Position numbers and translations under genes: made by a program
The notes under the pieces: generated by a model
The model's input: only the letters and a program-made list of their open reading frames with translations
Told to the model about the DNA's origin: nothing
Database searches by the model: none
From: Curtobacterium sp. ZW137
Lineage (GTDB): Bacteria > Actinomycetota > Actinomycetes > Actinomycetales > Microbacteriaceae
DNA length: 64,000 nt
Reading direction: 5' to 3'
Assembly (NCBI RefSeq): GCF_003762905.1
Contig: NZ_RJKS01000001.1
Location: 682,001-746,000, forward strand
In this document: in pieces, positions 1 through 9,533 of the stretch
Layout: each line of letters opens with the position of its first letter
Numbering within the stretch: position 1 is the first letter of the stretch

Positions 1-855
1 CTGCTGGTGGACGATCGCGAGCACCTGGTCGCCGACCTTGCGGCCGAGGAGCGCCGTGCGGATGCCGTCGTCGACCTGGCCCTTGGCGAGCGGCACGGTC
101 TGCGCGCCGGTGCCGTCGGTCCAGCTCGACCCCGCGACGGTGGAGTCGGTGCCCCAGGTCACGGCGGTGTACTTGATGATCGCGGTGTCCTTGGCGGTGA
201 GGACGGAGCCGGAGCCCTTGCGGAGCAGGTGGGTCTCGTTCGAGGACGGCGCAGCCTTGGTCGGCACCGTGATGCCGGGCGCGCCGTCGGGAGCGAGGAC
301 CACGGCGGGCATGTCGTCCCCGGCGAGCTGCGGGGTGCCGGTCGCGCGGGCGTCGAACGCCTTCTTCACGTCGATCACGGCGACGACCGCGGACTCGGTC
401 TTCTTCGTCGAGGTGGTGCCGTCGCTCAGGGCGCTCTGCGGGAGTGCCACGGCGAGGCGGTCACCGACGTTGGCGCACTGGAGCGCTTCGCCGAGGGCGC
501 CGGCGTTCGTCGAACCGGCGGTGATCGGGGAGGTCGTCCCGGCGTACCCGCTCGTCTGCGCGACCTTGCCGGTCGAACCGTCGACCAGCGTGTACTCGAT
601 GAGCACGGGGGTGCCCTTGTCGATGCGTCGTCCGTCGCCCTGCTTCAGGATGGAGACCTGCGTGCCCTTGACCGTGAGACCGGCCGGGACGGACACCTTC
701 GGCTGCTTGCCGAACGCGCCGGTCGCGGTCACGGCTTCGGAGGCGGCACCGGGAGCGTCGCAGCTGGACGGCGTGGTGCCGGCCCCGCTCGACGCACACG
801 CGGTCAACGACGCGACCAGTCCGATGGTGACCAGGAGTGCGGGGATGGTGCGCAC
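1..855 (-). CDS. FKBP-type peptidyl-prolyl isomerase lipoprotein (partial)
   Basis: Predicted secreted, lipid-anchored FKBP-type peptidyl-prolyl cis-trans isomerase that would act on proteins folding outside the membrane. The GTG start at 855 follows a GAAAGAGGG ribosome site. Residues 1-20 form a lipoprotein signal peptide ending in the lipobox LTAC, so Cys20 would be lipidated. Two FKBP-like stretches follow: about residues 60-150 and, with the better family fit, about 195-285 (IIKYTAVTWGT, DDGIRTALLGRKVGDQVLAIV). The frame is still open at the window edge, so the C-terminus is missing. It reads away from trmI on the same strand with a gap of 43 bases. Assignment rests on motif pattern; catalytic activity of the first repeat is doubtful. 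Confidence 0.82.
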   Translation of the reverse strand, partial: MRTIPALLVTIGLVASLTACASSGAGTTPSSCDAPGAASEAVTATGAFGKQPKVSVPAGLTVKGTQVSILKQGDGRRIDKGTPVLIEYTLVDGSTGKVAQTSGYAGTTSPITAGSTNAGALGEALQCANVGDRLAVALPQSALSDGTTSTKKTESAVVAVIDVKKAFDARATGTPQLAGDDMPAVVLAPDGAPGITVPTKAAPSSNETHLLRKGSGSVLTAKDTAIIKYTAVTWGTDSTVAGSSWTDGTGAQTVPLAKGQVDDGIRTALLGRKVGDQVLAIVHQQ

Positions 856-898
856 GGACCCTCTTTCCGTTCGATGCAGGACGAGCGACTGACGTAGC

Positions 899-2670
<1,772 letters not shown>

Positions 2671-2808
2671 GGGCGACGAGTCTACCGGCGCACGCGGAGC
2701 GGACCCGCCCGAGGGGCCTACAGTGGATGCCTGATCGTGTCCGGTCGGTTGTGGAGCGTTCGTCCCCCACGCCGCCCCGCTCCACTCCATCACCAGGAGG
2801 TCCGCTCC

Positions 2809-3741
2809 GTGCCACAGCACTCCCCCTTCAACGACGGCCGGCTCCTGGTCGTCGCGTTCGAGGGCTGGAACGACGCCGGTGAGGCCGCCAGCGGTCTCGC
2901 GCGGCGGATCGTCGACGCGCTCGGCCTCGACGAGCTGCGGGAGATCGACGGGGAGCGGTACGTCGACTACCAGTTCAACCGGCCGAACGTCGGGAGCGAC
3001 GACAACGGCGTCCGCGGCATCCAGTGGCCCCGCATCGTCCTGCACGGCCCCGGTGAGCTCGGCCGACCGGTGATCGGCGCCGGCGGGTCCCCCGCGGAGC
3101 GCGACGTGTTCGTCCTCGTCGGCCCGGAGCCGTCCCGCACGTGGCGGGCGTTCTGCGCGGAGATCATCGACCTCGCCGACGTCTACTCGATCGACGCGGT
3201 CGTCTTCGTCGGCGCGATGCTCGCCGACGTCCCGCACACCCGGCCGATCTCGGTGTTCGTGTCGAGCGAGAACGCCTCCGTCCGGCAGGCCTTCGACGTC
3301 GACAAGTCCTCCTACGAGGGCCCGACCGGCATCCTCGGCGTGCTCTCCGACACCATGGACAAGGCCGGACTCACCACGCTCTCGCTGTGGGCCTCGGTGC
3401 CGCACTACGTGCACAACGCGCCGTCCCCGAAGGCCACGCTCTCCCTGCTCGACAAGATCGAGGAGCTCACCGACGTGACGGTCCCGCGGGGCACGCTCCT
3501 CGACGACGCGACCCAGTGGGAAGAGGGCATCGACGCGCTCGCCGCGGACGACGAGGACATGGCGTCCTACATCGGGCAGCTCGAGCAGGCCCGGGACACC
3601 GTGGACTCCCCCGAGGCGTCCGGCGACGCGATCGCGCAGGAGTTCGAGCAGTACCTCCGCCGTCGGGAGCGCAAGGACGGCAAGGACGGACCCGGCCAGG
3701 CCGGTGAGGGCCCCTGGAGGCCCCCGCAGCCGCCGCAGTAG
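2809..3741 (+). CDS. PAC2 family protein
   Basis: A 310-residue protein of the PAC2 family, related to the proteasome assembly chaperones PAC1/PAC2 and common in actinobacteria. Its actual role in bacteria is unsettled. Recognisable pattern: LLVVAFEGWNDAGEAAS near the N-terminus, a central region VFVGAMLADVPHTRP, then SVPHYVHNAPSPKATLSLL, and a charged C-terminal helix that ends in low-complexity GPGQAGEGP residues. The GTG start at 2809 is supported by a perfect AGGAGG at 2795-2800, 8 bases upstream. A TACAGT box near 2717 could start a leader of about 80 bases. Divergent from the HAD-trmI pair and convergent with mshC. Confidence 0.88.
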   Translation: MPQHSPFNDGRLLVVAFEGWNDAGEAASGLARRIVDALGLDELREIDGERYVDYQFNRPNVGSDDNGVRGIQWPRIVLHGPGELGRPVIGAGGSPAERDVFVLVGPEPSRTWRAFCAEIIDLADVYSIDAVVFVGAMLADVPHTRPISVFVSSENASVRQAFDVDKSSYEGPTGILGVLSDTMDKAGLTTLSLWASVPHYVHNAPSPKATLSLLDKIEELTDVTVPRGTLLDDATQWEEGIDALAADDEDMASYIGQLEQARDTVDSPEASGDAIAQEFEQYLRRRERKDGKDGPGQAGEGPWRPPQPPQ

Positions 3742-3772
3742 CGGCAGGTCACGTCCCGGACGTGGCCACATC

Positions 3773-3816
3773 CGGACGGGAGGCCCGGTGCCAGCTGGCA
3801 CCGGGCCTCCCGTCCG
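3773..3816. repeat. Long inverted repeat, family A copy 1
   Basis: A perfect 44-base palindrome (22-base arms) between the converging PAC2 and mshC genes. The half-site is GGACGGGAGGCCCGGTGCCAG read toward the centre, and the same element recurs at 7868, 37537 and 53318. It would fold on both strands and probably acts as a bidirectional terminator. There is no T-tract. Terminator function is inferred from position and symmetry. Confidence 0.85.
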
Positions 3817-3841
3817 TCTGATGGCGGGGCACACCGCCGGA

Positions 3842-3904
3842 CGCTGAGATCGCAGTTCGGGTCGCGTCCAGTGCAGGTGGGCGACACGAAGTGCGATCTC
3901 AGCG
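3842..3904. repeat. Inverted repeat, family C copy 1
   Basis: Two 24-base arms (3842-3865 and 3881-3904) match at 22 positions and flank a 15-base loop. The conserved core is GAGATCGCACTTCG followed by TGTCG. It lies 25 bases after the family A palindrome and 5 bases beyond the mshC stop. An almost identical pair sits beside another family A copy at 53421-53480. It could be an mshC terminator; no T-tract is seen. Confidence 0.8.
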
Positions 3905-3909
3905 CGGCG

Positions 3910-5151
3910 TCAGCCGATGCGGATGCCGAGGAGGGCGTCGATCAGGTCGACGAGCTCGGGCGTGCTGCGCGTGCCGCCCGCGATCGCGGTGTCGACGGCG
4001 GCGACTGCCCCCGGCGTGTCGAGGTCGTCCGCCACGCGGGCGCGGATCCGCGTCACGACGTCGACCGCGTCGTCGGCGTGTCCTGCACCACCGGTGGCCC
4101 AGGCGTCCCACGTCTCGAGACGGCGCGTCGCGCTCGCGAGCTCGGCGTCGAACCACTCCCAGTCGTCCGAGTAGCGGTGCGAGAGCAGCGCGAGCCGGAT
4201 CGCCCGCGGGTCTGCGCCGTCGTCGAGCAGGCCACGCACGGTGACCAGGTTGCCGAGCGACTTCGAGATCTTCTCGCCCTGGTACGCGATCATCCCGGTG
4301 TGCACGTACGCGTTCGCGAGCGGCTGGTGTGCCAGGGCCGCCGCGTGGCCGGCACTCATCTCGTGGTGCGGGAAGACGAGGTCGCTGCCGCCGCCCTGCA
4401 CGCTGATCGGCAGGCCGAGGCGGTCCCCCGCGATGACGCTGCACTCGATGTGCCAGCCCGGGCGGCCCTCGCCGACGGGCGACTCCCAGCTGGGCTCGCC
4501 GGCGCGGACGGCACGCCACAGCAGCGGGTCGAGCGCGTCGCGCTTGCCGGCACGGTCCGGGTCGCCGCCGCGCTCCGCGGAGAGCGTGAGCATGGTGTCA
4601 CGGTCGAGTCCGCTCTCGTCGCCGAGCACCCACGCCTCGGTCGGGCGCTGCACGTCGAAGTAGACGTCGTCGCCGGCGCTGTCGGGCGTCGGCACGCTGT
4701 AGGCGTAGCCGGTCTCCTGCAGGAACGCGACGGCCTCGGCGATGCGCTCGACCTCGTCCGTGACGGCGACGAAGTCGTCCGGGGGCAGGATGCGGAGCGA
4801 CACCATGTCGCGGCGGAAGAGGTCGATCTGCGACGCCGCGAGCTCGCGCCAGTCGACACCGTCCCGCGTGGCGCGCTCGAGGAGCGGGTCGTCGACGTCG
4901 GTGGTGTTCTGCGCGTACTCGACGTCGAGGCCCGCGTCGCGCCAGACCCGTCCGAGCGTGTCGAACGCCAGGTACGTCGCCGCGTGGCCGAGGTGGGTGG
5001 TGTCGTACGGGGTGATGCCGCAGACGTAGAGCGCGGCGCGGTCGTCACCACGGGTCGGGTCCACGGGCTTCCCGGCGGCCGTGTCGTGCACGACCGGACG
5101 CGGGGCGTTCCCGGGGACATCGGGGACGTCTGGGGCCTCCCAGGCCCTCAC
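3910..5151 (-). CDS. mshC: Cysteine:glucosaminyl inositol ligase MshC (mycothiol synthesis)
   Basis: ATP-dependent ligase that joins L-cysteine to GlcN-Ins, the penultimate step of mycothiol synthesis; cytoplasmic. At 413 residues it has the usual family length. It is a cysteinyl-tRNA synthetase paralogue: YVCGITPYD with zinc ligand candidate Cys44, the HIGH-equivalent HLGH at 53-56, [18 protein letters not shown] with Cys237, FPHHE with His262/263, and the KMSKS-equivalent KISKS at 294-298. The ITPYD signature and the absence of a tRNA-binding C-terminal domain separate it from CysS. The GTG start at 5151 overlaps the uppP stop as GTGA, so it depends on uppP translation. The uppP-mshC pairing is common in actinobacteria. 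Confidence 0.95.
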   Translation of the reverse strand: MRAWEAPDVPDVPGNAPRPVVHDTAAGKPVDPTRGDDRAALYVCGITPYDTTHLGHAATYLAFDTLGRVWRDAGLDVEYAQNTTDVDDPLLERATRDGVDWRELAASQIDLFRRDMVSLRILPPDDFVAVTDEVERIAEAVAFLQETGYAYSVPTPDSAGDDVYFDVQRPTEAWVLGDESGLDRDTMLTLSAERGGDPDRAGKRDALDPLLWRAVRAGEPSWESPVGEGRPGWHIECSVIAGDRLGLPISVQGGGSDLVFPHHEMSAGHAAALAHQPLANAYVHTGMIAYQGEKISKSLGNLVTVRGLLDDGADPRAIRLALLSHRYSDDWEWFDAELASATRRLETWDAWATGGAGHADDAVDVVTRIRARVADDLDTPGAVAAVDTAIAGGTRSTPELVDLIDALLGIRIG

Positions 5152-5975
5152 GGCTGGATCACTCCGAGCGACAGCAACACGATGAGAACGATACCGAGTG
5201 CCACCCGGTAGTACACGAAGGGCATGAAGCTGCGCTTGCTGATGTAGTTCATGAACGCCGCGATCACGACGAAGCCGACGACGAACGCGACGACCGTGGC
5301 GATCACCGTGTCCACGACACCGAACGGTGCGCCGGTGTCACCGAGGGACGTCGCCGCCTCGTAGAAGCCGGAGAGGAACACCGCGGGGACGGCGAGGAGG
5401 AACGCGAAGCGGGCAGCGGCGGCGCGGGTGTAGCCGAGCGCGAGGCCCATCGACACGGTCGCCCCGGAGCGCGAGACGCCGGGCACGAGGGCCAGGACCT
5501 GCGCGAGGCCGATCAGGATGCCACCGCCGAACGTCATGTGCTCGATGCGCCGTTCCTTGCGGCCGACCCGGTCGAGCACGCCGAGCAAGATGCCGAACCC
5601 GATGAGGACGACCGCGACGATCCAGAGCGACCGGAAGGTGGTCTCGATCGTGTCCTGCAGCAGGAGCCCGACGATGCCGATGGGGATCGTGCCGAGGATC
5701 ACCAGCCATCCCAGCCGCGCGTCGGGGTCGTTCCGCGGGACCTTCCCGGAGAGCGACTGGAACCACCGCCGGACGATGCGGGTGATGTCGCTCCAGAAGT
5801 AGATGAGCACCGCGGTCTCGGTGCCGAGCTGGGTCACGGCGGTGAACGCGGCGCCCGGGTCCTGCGCGTCGGGCAGGAACAGGCCGACGATGCGCAGGTG
5901 CGCGCTGGAGGAGACGGGCAGGAACTCGGTGAGTCCCTGCACGAAGCCGAGGAAGATGGCCTCGAGGATGTGCAC
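5148..5975 (-). CDS. uppP: Undecaprenyl-diphosphatase UppP (BacA)
   Basis: Integral membrane phosphatase that recycles undecaprenyl diphosphate to the monophosphate carrier used in peptidoglycan synthesis; also linked to bacitracin tolerance. It has 275 residues with about eight hydrophobic segments. The two family signatures are intact: [11 protein letters not shown] at 17-27 (catalytic Glu17 region) and PGVSRSGAT at 165-173 with the key arginine. The GTG start at 5975 is preceded by AAAGG. An extended -10 (TGA then TATACT) lies about 57 bases upstream, at the end of the M20 gene. First gene of a uppP-mshC operon. Confidence 0.96.
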   Translation of the reverse strand: MHILEAIFLGFVQGLTEFLPVSSSAHLRIVGLFLPDAQDPGAAFTAVTQLGTETAVLIYFWSDITRIVRRWFQSLSGKVPRNDPDARLGWLVILGTIPIGIVGLLLQDTIETTFRSLWIVAVVLIGFGILLGVLDRVGRKERRIEHMTFGGGILIGLAQVLALVPGVSRSGATVSMGLALGYTRAAAARFAFLLAVPAVFLSGFYEAATSLGDTGAPFGVVDTVIATVVAFVVGFVVIAAFMNYISKRSFMPFVYYRVALGIVLIVLLSLGVIQP

Positions 5976-6031
5976 GGGCGCGGCCTTTCGGGAGCGGGTC
6001 GGCGTCGGGAGGTCGCGTCAGGCGACCCGGC

Positions 6032-6040
6032 AGTATATCA
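6032..6040 (-). promoter_or_regulatory. Extended -10 promoter element for uppP-mshC
   Basis: Read on the minus strand the sequence is TGATATACT, an extended -10 (TGn plus TATACT). It overlaps the TGA stop of the M20 peptidase gene. The expected start of transcription is near 6025, giving a leader of about 50 bases to the uppP GTG. No convincing -35 is visible. A short stem with GTCGC arms (6013-6027) sits at the start of that leader. Confidence 0.5.
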
Positions 6041-7402
6041 GTACGAACCGAGCAGGTCGCCGAGCACACGCCGACCGAAGGCGAGCGAGTCGAGCGGCAC
6101 GCGCTCGTCCACGCCGTGGAACATCGCCGGGAAGTCCACACCGGCCGGCAGCTGCAGTGGGACGAAGCCGTAGCCCGCGATGCCGAGCGTCGAGAGCGCC
6201 TTGTTGTCTGTTCCGCCGGACAGCAGGTACGGCAGCACCGGTGCGCCCGGGTCGTGCCGGCCGAGCACGTCCCGCACGGCGTCGACCAGCGGGCCGCCGA
6301 AGTCCTGTTCGAGGCCGATGTCGCGGAAGGACATCACCACCTCGACGTCGTCGCCGGCGAGCTCCCGCACCCGCTCGAGCACCGACTCCTCGTCACCCGG
6401 GAGGCAGCGGATGTCGATCAGCGCCTCGGCCGCGTCGGGGATGACGTTGTGCTTGTAGCCGGCCTGCAGCACCGTCGGGTTCGTCGTGGTGTGGAGTGCG
6501 GCGTGGATGAACCGCGACGCGGAGCCGGTGGCCAGGGCGACCTCGTCCGGGCCGGTCACCGCGGGGTCGACGCCGAGGAACCGGGCGACCTCCGACACCA
6601 TTGCGTCGGTGGTGGCGGAGAGGCGGACCGGCCACTCCTCGCTCCCGATGCGGGCGACCGCCGCGGCGAGCTTCGTCACCGCGTTGTCCTTGATCACGTG
6701 GGAGCCGTGCGCGGCGGTGCCCGTCGCGACGAGCTTGATCCACATCAGGGCCTTCTCGCCCGTCTGCAGCAGGTACGCGCGTCGGTCGCCGAGCGTGATC
6801 GAGTACCCGCCGACCTCGCTGATGGCGGCGGTCGCACCGTCGAACACCTCGGGGTGGTTCGACACGACGTGGTGCGAGCCGAGGACTCCCCCGGCCTCCT
6901 CGTCCGCGAAGTACGCGATCACGAGGTCACGCTCGGGGGCGCCCTGCGCCGCGACGACGTCCCCGAGGGCGGTGAGCATCATCGCGTCCATGTTCTTCAT
7001 GTCCACGGCGCCGCGGCCCCAGAGCGAGCCGTCCTTGACCACGCCGCCGAACGGGTCGACGCTCCAGTTCGCCGGGTCGGCCGGCACGACGTCGAGGTGC
7101 CCGTGCACCACCAGGGCCGGCTTGTCCCGGTCGCGGCCCGGGATGCGCGCGACGACGCTCACGCGGTCGGGCTCGGACTCGAAGAGCTGCGGGGTGAACC
7201 CGAGGTCGCGGAGCTTCGCCTCGACGTAGTGGGCGGCCTCGGTCTCACCCCGGGACTTGCCCTCGCCCCAGTTCGTGGTGTCGATCCGGATGAGGTCCCT
7301 GGCGATCGCGGCGGTGGCTTCGAGCTCGCGGCCTTCGCCACGCGCCGCGTCAGCTGCCGGGCCGGTCTCGGTGGCCGTCGTGGTGCCCTGGGGATCCGTC
7401 AT
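6038..7402 (-). CDS. M20/M28 family metallopeptidase (dipeptidase/ArgE-like)
   Basis: Cytoplasmic zinc aminoacylase/peptidase of the M20 family, 454 residues. Metal ligands and catalytic residues are in place: HGHLDVVP (His102, catalytic Asp104), GRGAVDMKNMDA (Asp134), and ADEEAGG (Glu168 base, Glu169 ligand). A dimerisation domain follows, with ATGTAAHGS. It ends with LLSGGTDNKAL and FHGVDERV, supplying the last metal ligand. The exact substrate is not determinable; related proteins are annotated M20/M25/M40 peptidases. ATG 7402 is chosen because a TAGCGT box ends 7 bases upstream, the leaderless pattern seen in other genes here. A GTG at 7411 is an alternative. Confidence 0.9.
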   Translation of the reverse strand: MTDPQGTTTATETGPAADAARGEGRELEATAAIARDLIRIDTTNWGEGKSRGETEAAHYVEAKLRDLGFTPQLFESEPDRVSVVARIPGRDRDKPALVVHGHLDVVPADPANWSVDPFGGVVKDGSLWGRGAVDMKNMDAMMLTALGDVVAAQGAPERDLVIAYFADEEAGGVLGSHHVVSNHPEVFDGATAAISEVGGYSITLGDRRAYLLQTGEKALMWIKLVATGTAAHGSHVIKDNAVTKLAAAVARIGSEEWPVRLSATTDAMVSEVARFLGVDPAVTGPDEVALATGSASRFIHAALHTTTNPTVLQAGYKHNVIPDAAEALIDIRCLPGDEESVLERVRELAGDDVEVVMSFRDIGLEQDFGGPLVDAVRDVLGRHDPGAPVLPYLLSGGTDNKALSTLGIAGYGFVPLQLPAGVDFPAMFHGVDERVPLDSLAFGRRVLGDLLGSY

Positions 7403-7480
7403 GCACACCACGCTACCGGCCGCCTCCGATGCCCTCGTTCGCCGTGACTCCGCGGGACGCGCCCGGGATGCACGCCCGTG

Positions 7481-7510
7481 TTCAACTGCCGTTCAGAGCC
7501 GTGCTAATGT
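7481..7510 (+). promoter_or_regulatory. Possible promoter of tRNA-Leu
   Basis: TTCAAC at 7481-7486 and TAATGT at 7505-7510 are separated by 18 bases and could be the -35 and -10 boxes for the tRNA gene, with transcription starting near 7517. This is a weak match to the vegetative consensus and the only reasonable candidate upstream of the tRNA. Confidence 0.35.
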
Positions 7511-7571
7511 CTTCTCCGGCAGCAACGCCGGGGAAACCCGCCGGAGCGGCCGACACAAGTGAAGAACACCT

Positions 7572-7657
7572 GTCCGGGTGGCGGAATTGGTAGACGCGCT
7601 AGCTTGAGGTGCTAGTGCCCGTATTAGGGCGTGGGGGTTCAAGTCCCCCCTCGGACA
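7572..7657 (+). tRNA. tRNA-Leu (anticodon GAG)
   Basis: An 86-nucleotide class II tRNA reading CUC codons. The acceptor stem pairs GTCCGGG (7572-7578) with CTCGGAC (7650-7656), with discriminator A at 7657. The anticodon stem CTAGC/GCTAG encloses the loop TTGAGGT, giving GAG. A long variable arm and a T-arm of GGGGG/CCCCC around TTCAAGT confirm a leucine tRNA. CCA is not encoded, as is usual in actinobacteria. An intrinsic terminator follows. Confidence 0.97.
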
Positions 7658-7677
7658 CGCAGTGTTGAGACACGCGG

Positions 7678-7712
7678 CGAAAGGCTCACCTTCGGGTGGG
7701 CCTTTCGTTTTT
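7678..7712 (+). terminator. Intrinsic terminator of tRNA-Leu
   Basis: A 13-base stem (CGAAAGGCTCACC pairing with GGTGGGCCTTTCG, one G-T pair) around a TTCG tetraloop is followed by five Ts. It is one of the few hairpins in the window with a classic T-tract. Confidence 0.9.
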
Positions 7713-7807
7713 GTGCGCCCGGATTCTCCTGGCTGGTGCCGCGCGTGCGTGCGGTCGCCCGCATCTTCCGACATCACACGCGTCGAACGACTCCCGCGGT
7801 CTCGATC

Positions 7808-7855
7808 GATGCGCACGCAGATGCGCACGCAGACGCGCACGCAGCCGCGCACGCC
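7808..7855. repeat. 12-base tandem repeat, four units
   Basis: Four head-to-tail copies of GATGCGCACGCA (two exact, then GACGCGCACGCA and GCCGCGCACGCC) between the tRNA terminator and the family A palindrome. The 210-base gap from 7713 to 7923 holds no gene that I can support. Confidence 0.85.
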
Positions 7856-7867
7856 CGCCACACGACG

Positions 7868-7907
7868 GACGGGAGGCCCGGTGCCAGCTGGCACCGGGCC
7901 TCCCGTC
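7868..7907. repeat. Long inverted repeat, family A copy 2
   Basis: A perfect 40-base palindrome with half-site GACGGGAGGCCCGGTGCCAG, the same element as at 3773, 37537 and 53318. It is placed just beyond the stop of the NADH dehydrogenase gene, facing the tRNA-Leu unit, and is the likely terminator for that gene. Confidence 0.85.
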
Positions 7908-7923
7908 TGTGGAGCGCTCGCGG

Positions 7924-9249
7924 CTACTTCGTCGCGTCGACGAACGCGCGACGCGGGTCCGTCTCCTTGATCAGCGACGTGGCGTCACGGCCGGAGACCG
8001 CGCCGGTCACCCAACCGATGATGATCCGCGCCTTGCGGTTCAGCGTCGGCATCGCGTACACGTGGTACGCCCGGTGCGCGAGCCAGGCGAAGAGGTTCGT
8101 CATCTTGATGCCCTTGATGTTCGCGGCACCCTTGGCGACACCGTACGACGCGACGGTGCCGATCGACGGGTGGCGGTACTCCTCGAGCGGCTTGCCCGTG
8201 ATCGTCGCCACGACGTTGTCCGCGGCCACGACGGCCTGGCGCACGGCGTTCTGCGCGTTCGGCGGGTAGTACGCCGGCTGCTTGTCGGCCGTGAGGTCCG
8301 GCACCTGCGCGACGTCACCGAGGCCCCAGACACCCGGGACGACCTCGTGCGAGGTCTCGTCCTCGACCTGGAGCTTCGCGTTGGCGGCGAGGTGGCCCTT
8401 CGGACCGCGGGGCAGGTCGGACGCGTCGAGGAGCGGGTTCGGCTTGACGCCGGCGGTCCAGACGAGCAGCCCGGTGGCGAACTCGTCACCGTCGGAGAGC
8501 TTCACGACGCCGCCCTCGCAGCTCGGCATGGTGGTCTTCAGGCGGACGTCGATGCCGCGGGCGCGCAGCGACTCGAGGGTCCACTTCGAGAGCTCCGGGC
8601 CGACTTCTGGTGCGACCCGGTCGAGCGCGTCGATGAGCACCCAGCGCGGCTGCTCCCCCGCGAGCGACGGGTAGGTCTTGATCGCGGCCTGCGACACGTC
8701 GAAGAGCTCGCCGATCGCCTCGACGCCGGTGTAGCCACCGCCGATGAAGATGCTGGTGAGCAGACGGCGACGCTCGTCCTCGTCACGCGTGGCAGCGGCC
8801 TTCGCGATGTTGTCGAGGAGCTTCGCGCGGACGTAGGCGGCCTCTTCGACGCTCTTGAAGCCGACGCCCACTTCCTCGAGCCCGGGGGTCGGGAAGGTCC
8901 GCGTGACGGAGCCGAGCGCGACGACGAGCTGGTCGTAGCCGAGGGTGCGGTCGTCACCGCCGGCCGTGGCGATCGACACCGTCTTGTCGGCGGCCGAGAT
9001 CGCGGTCACCTTGCCCTGGATGACGCGGGTCTTGCGGAGCGCACGGCGCAGCTCGACGGTGACGTCCTTCGGGTTGATGTGGCCGCCGGCGACCTCCGGC
9101 AGGAACGGCAGGTACGTGTAGTACGTGTTCTGGTCGACGAGGGTGATGCGCATCGGCACCGTCGCGGCGTGCTTCTGCAGCTGCTTGACGGTCGTGTAGC
9201 CGGCGGAGCCGCCACCGAGGACGAGGACGTGAGGGATCGAATCTGCCAT
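7924..9249 (-). CDS. ndh: Type II NADH:quinone oxidoreductase
   Basis: Single-subunit, non-proton-pumping NADH dehydrogenase that feeds electrons from NADH through FAD to menaquinone on the inner face of the membrane. It has 441 residues. The FAD-binding GGGSAG is at 12-17 after a beta strand, and the NAD-binding GGGYTGVE is at 169-176. LLVWTAGVKPNPL and the second FAD motif WGLGDVAQVP fit the NDH-2/FAD-dependent pyridine nucleotide-disulfide reductase family. NQNAVRQA-like helix PPNAQNAVRQAV is present. The ATG at 9249 lies 6 bases after TAGACC, so it may be leaderless. A neighbouring role with other respiratory genes is not seen locally. Confidence 0.9.
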   Translation of the reverse strand: MADSIPHVLVLGGGSAGYTTVKQLQKHAATVPMRITLVDQNTYYTYLPFLPEVAGGHINPKDVTVELRRALRKTRVIQGKVTAISAADKTVSIATAGGDDRTLGYDQLVVALGSVTRTFPTPGLEEVGVGFKSVEEAAYVRAKLLDNIAKAAATRDEDERRRLLTSIFIGGGYTGVEAIGELFDVSQAAIKTYPSLAGEQPRWVLIDALDRVAPEVGPELSKWTLESLRARGIDVRLKTTMPSCEGGVVKLSDGDEFATGLLVWTAGVKPNPLLDASDLPRGPKGHLAANAKLQVEDETSHEVVPGVWGLGDVAQVPDLTADKQPAYYPPNAQNAVRQAVVAADNVVATITGKPLEEYRHPSIGTVASYGVAKGAANIKGIKMTNLFAWLAHRAYHVYAMPTLNRKARIIIGWVTGAVSGRDATSLIKETDPRRAFVDATK

Positions 9250-9319
9250 GCGTCCGGTCTACCCGATCAGGGCTTGCAACGTCATGATCGCCGCGCAGAT
9301 TGCCCAGAACGTCACCAGA

Positions 9320-9523
9320 TCAACGACGGCCGTCGCGCAACCGCCACCACGCGGTCTCGGCGAGGTCGAGACCCATGAAGACGCCGTGAGCCGTCCGGCG
9401 CGACTCGACGAGGCTGAACCGACGGAGCCGGTAGCCCCCGCCGAAGCGGTCGATGATCGCCTCGGGCGAGGAGTCCTCGGAGCGCTTGACGAGCCAAGTC
9501 CGATCGTCGACGGCGACGATCAC
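9320..9523 (-). CDS. Small conserved-looking protein of unknown function (67 aa)
   Basis: I do not recognise this gene. The GTG start at 9523 lies 10 bases after the helicase stop, making it the last member of the FUSC-dinB-helicase operon. The 67-residue product is compact and rich in aromatic and charged residues (VDDRTWLVKRSEDS, FGGGYRLRRFSLVESRR, MGLDLAETAWWRLRDGRR). It has no signal peptide, membrane segment or cysteine. Codon use is like the neighbours, with C or G at most third positions, which supports real coding. The gap of 70 bases to the NADH dehydrogenase start shows nothing else. Confidence 0.6.
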   Translation of the reverse strand: MIVAVDDRTWLVKRSEDSSPEAIIDRFGGGYRLRRFSLVESRRTAHGVFMGLDLAETAWWRLRDGRR

Positions 9524-9533
9524 GCCAGCACCG

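Noticed and set aside
7..897. Long open frames on the plus strand across 1-900
   Set aside because: They are antisense to the FKBP lipoprotein gene. Their products are Arg/Gly/Asp-rich low-complexity strings typical of GC-rich shadow frames.
3773..3816. Family A palindromes as ends of an insertion sequence
   Set aside because: Each is a complete palindrome standing alone; no transposase gene lies between any two copies, and no target duplications are visible.
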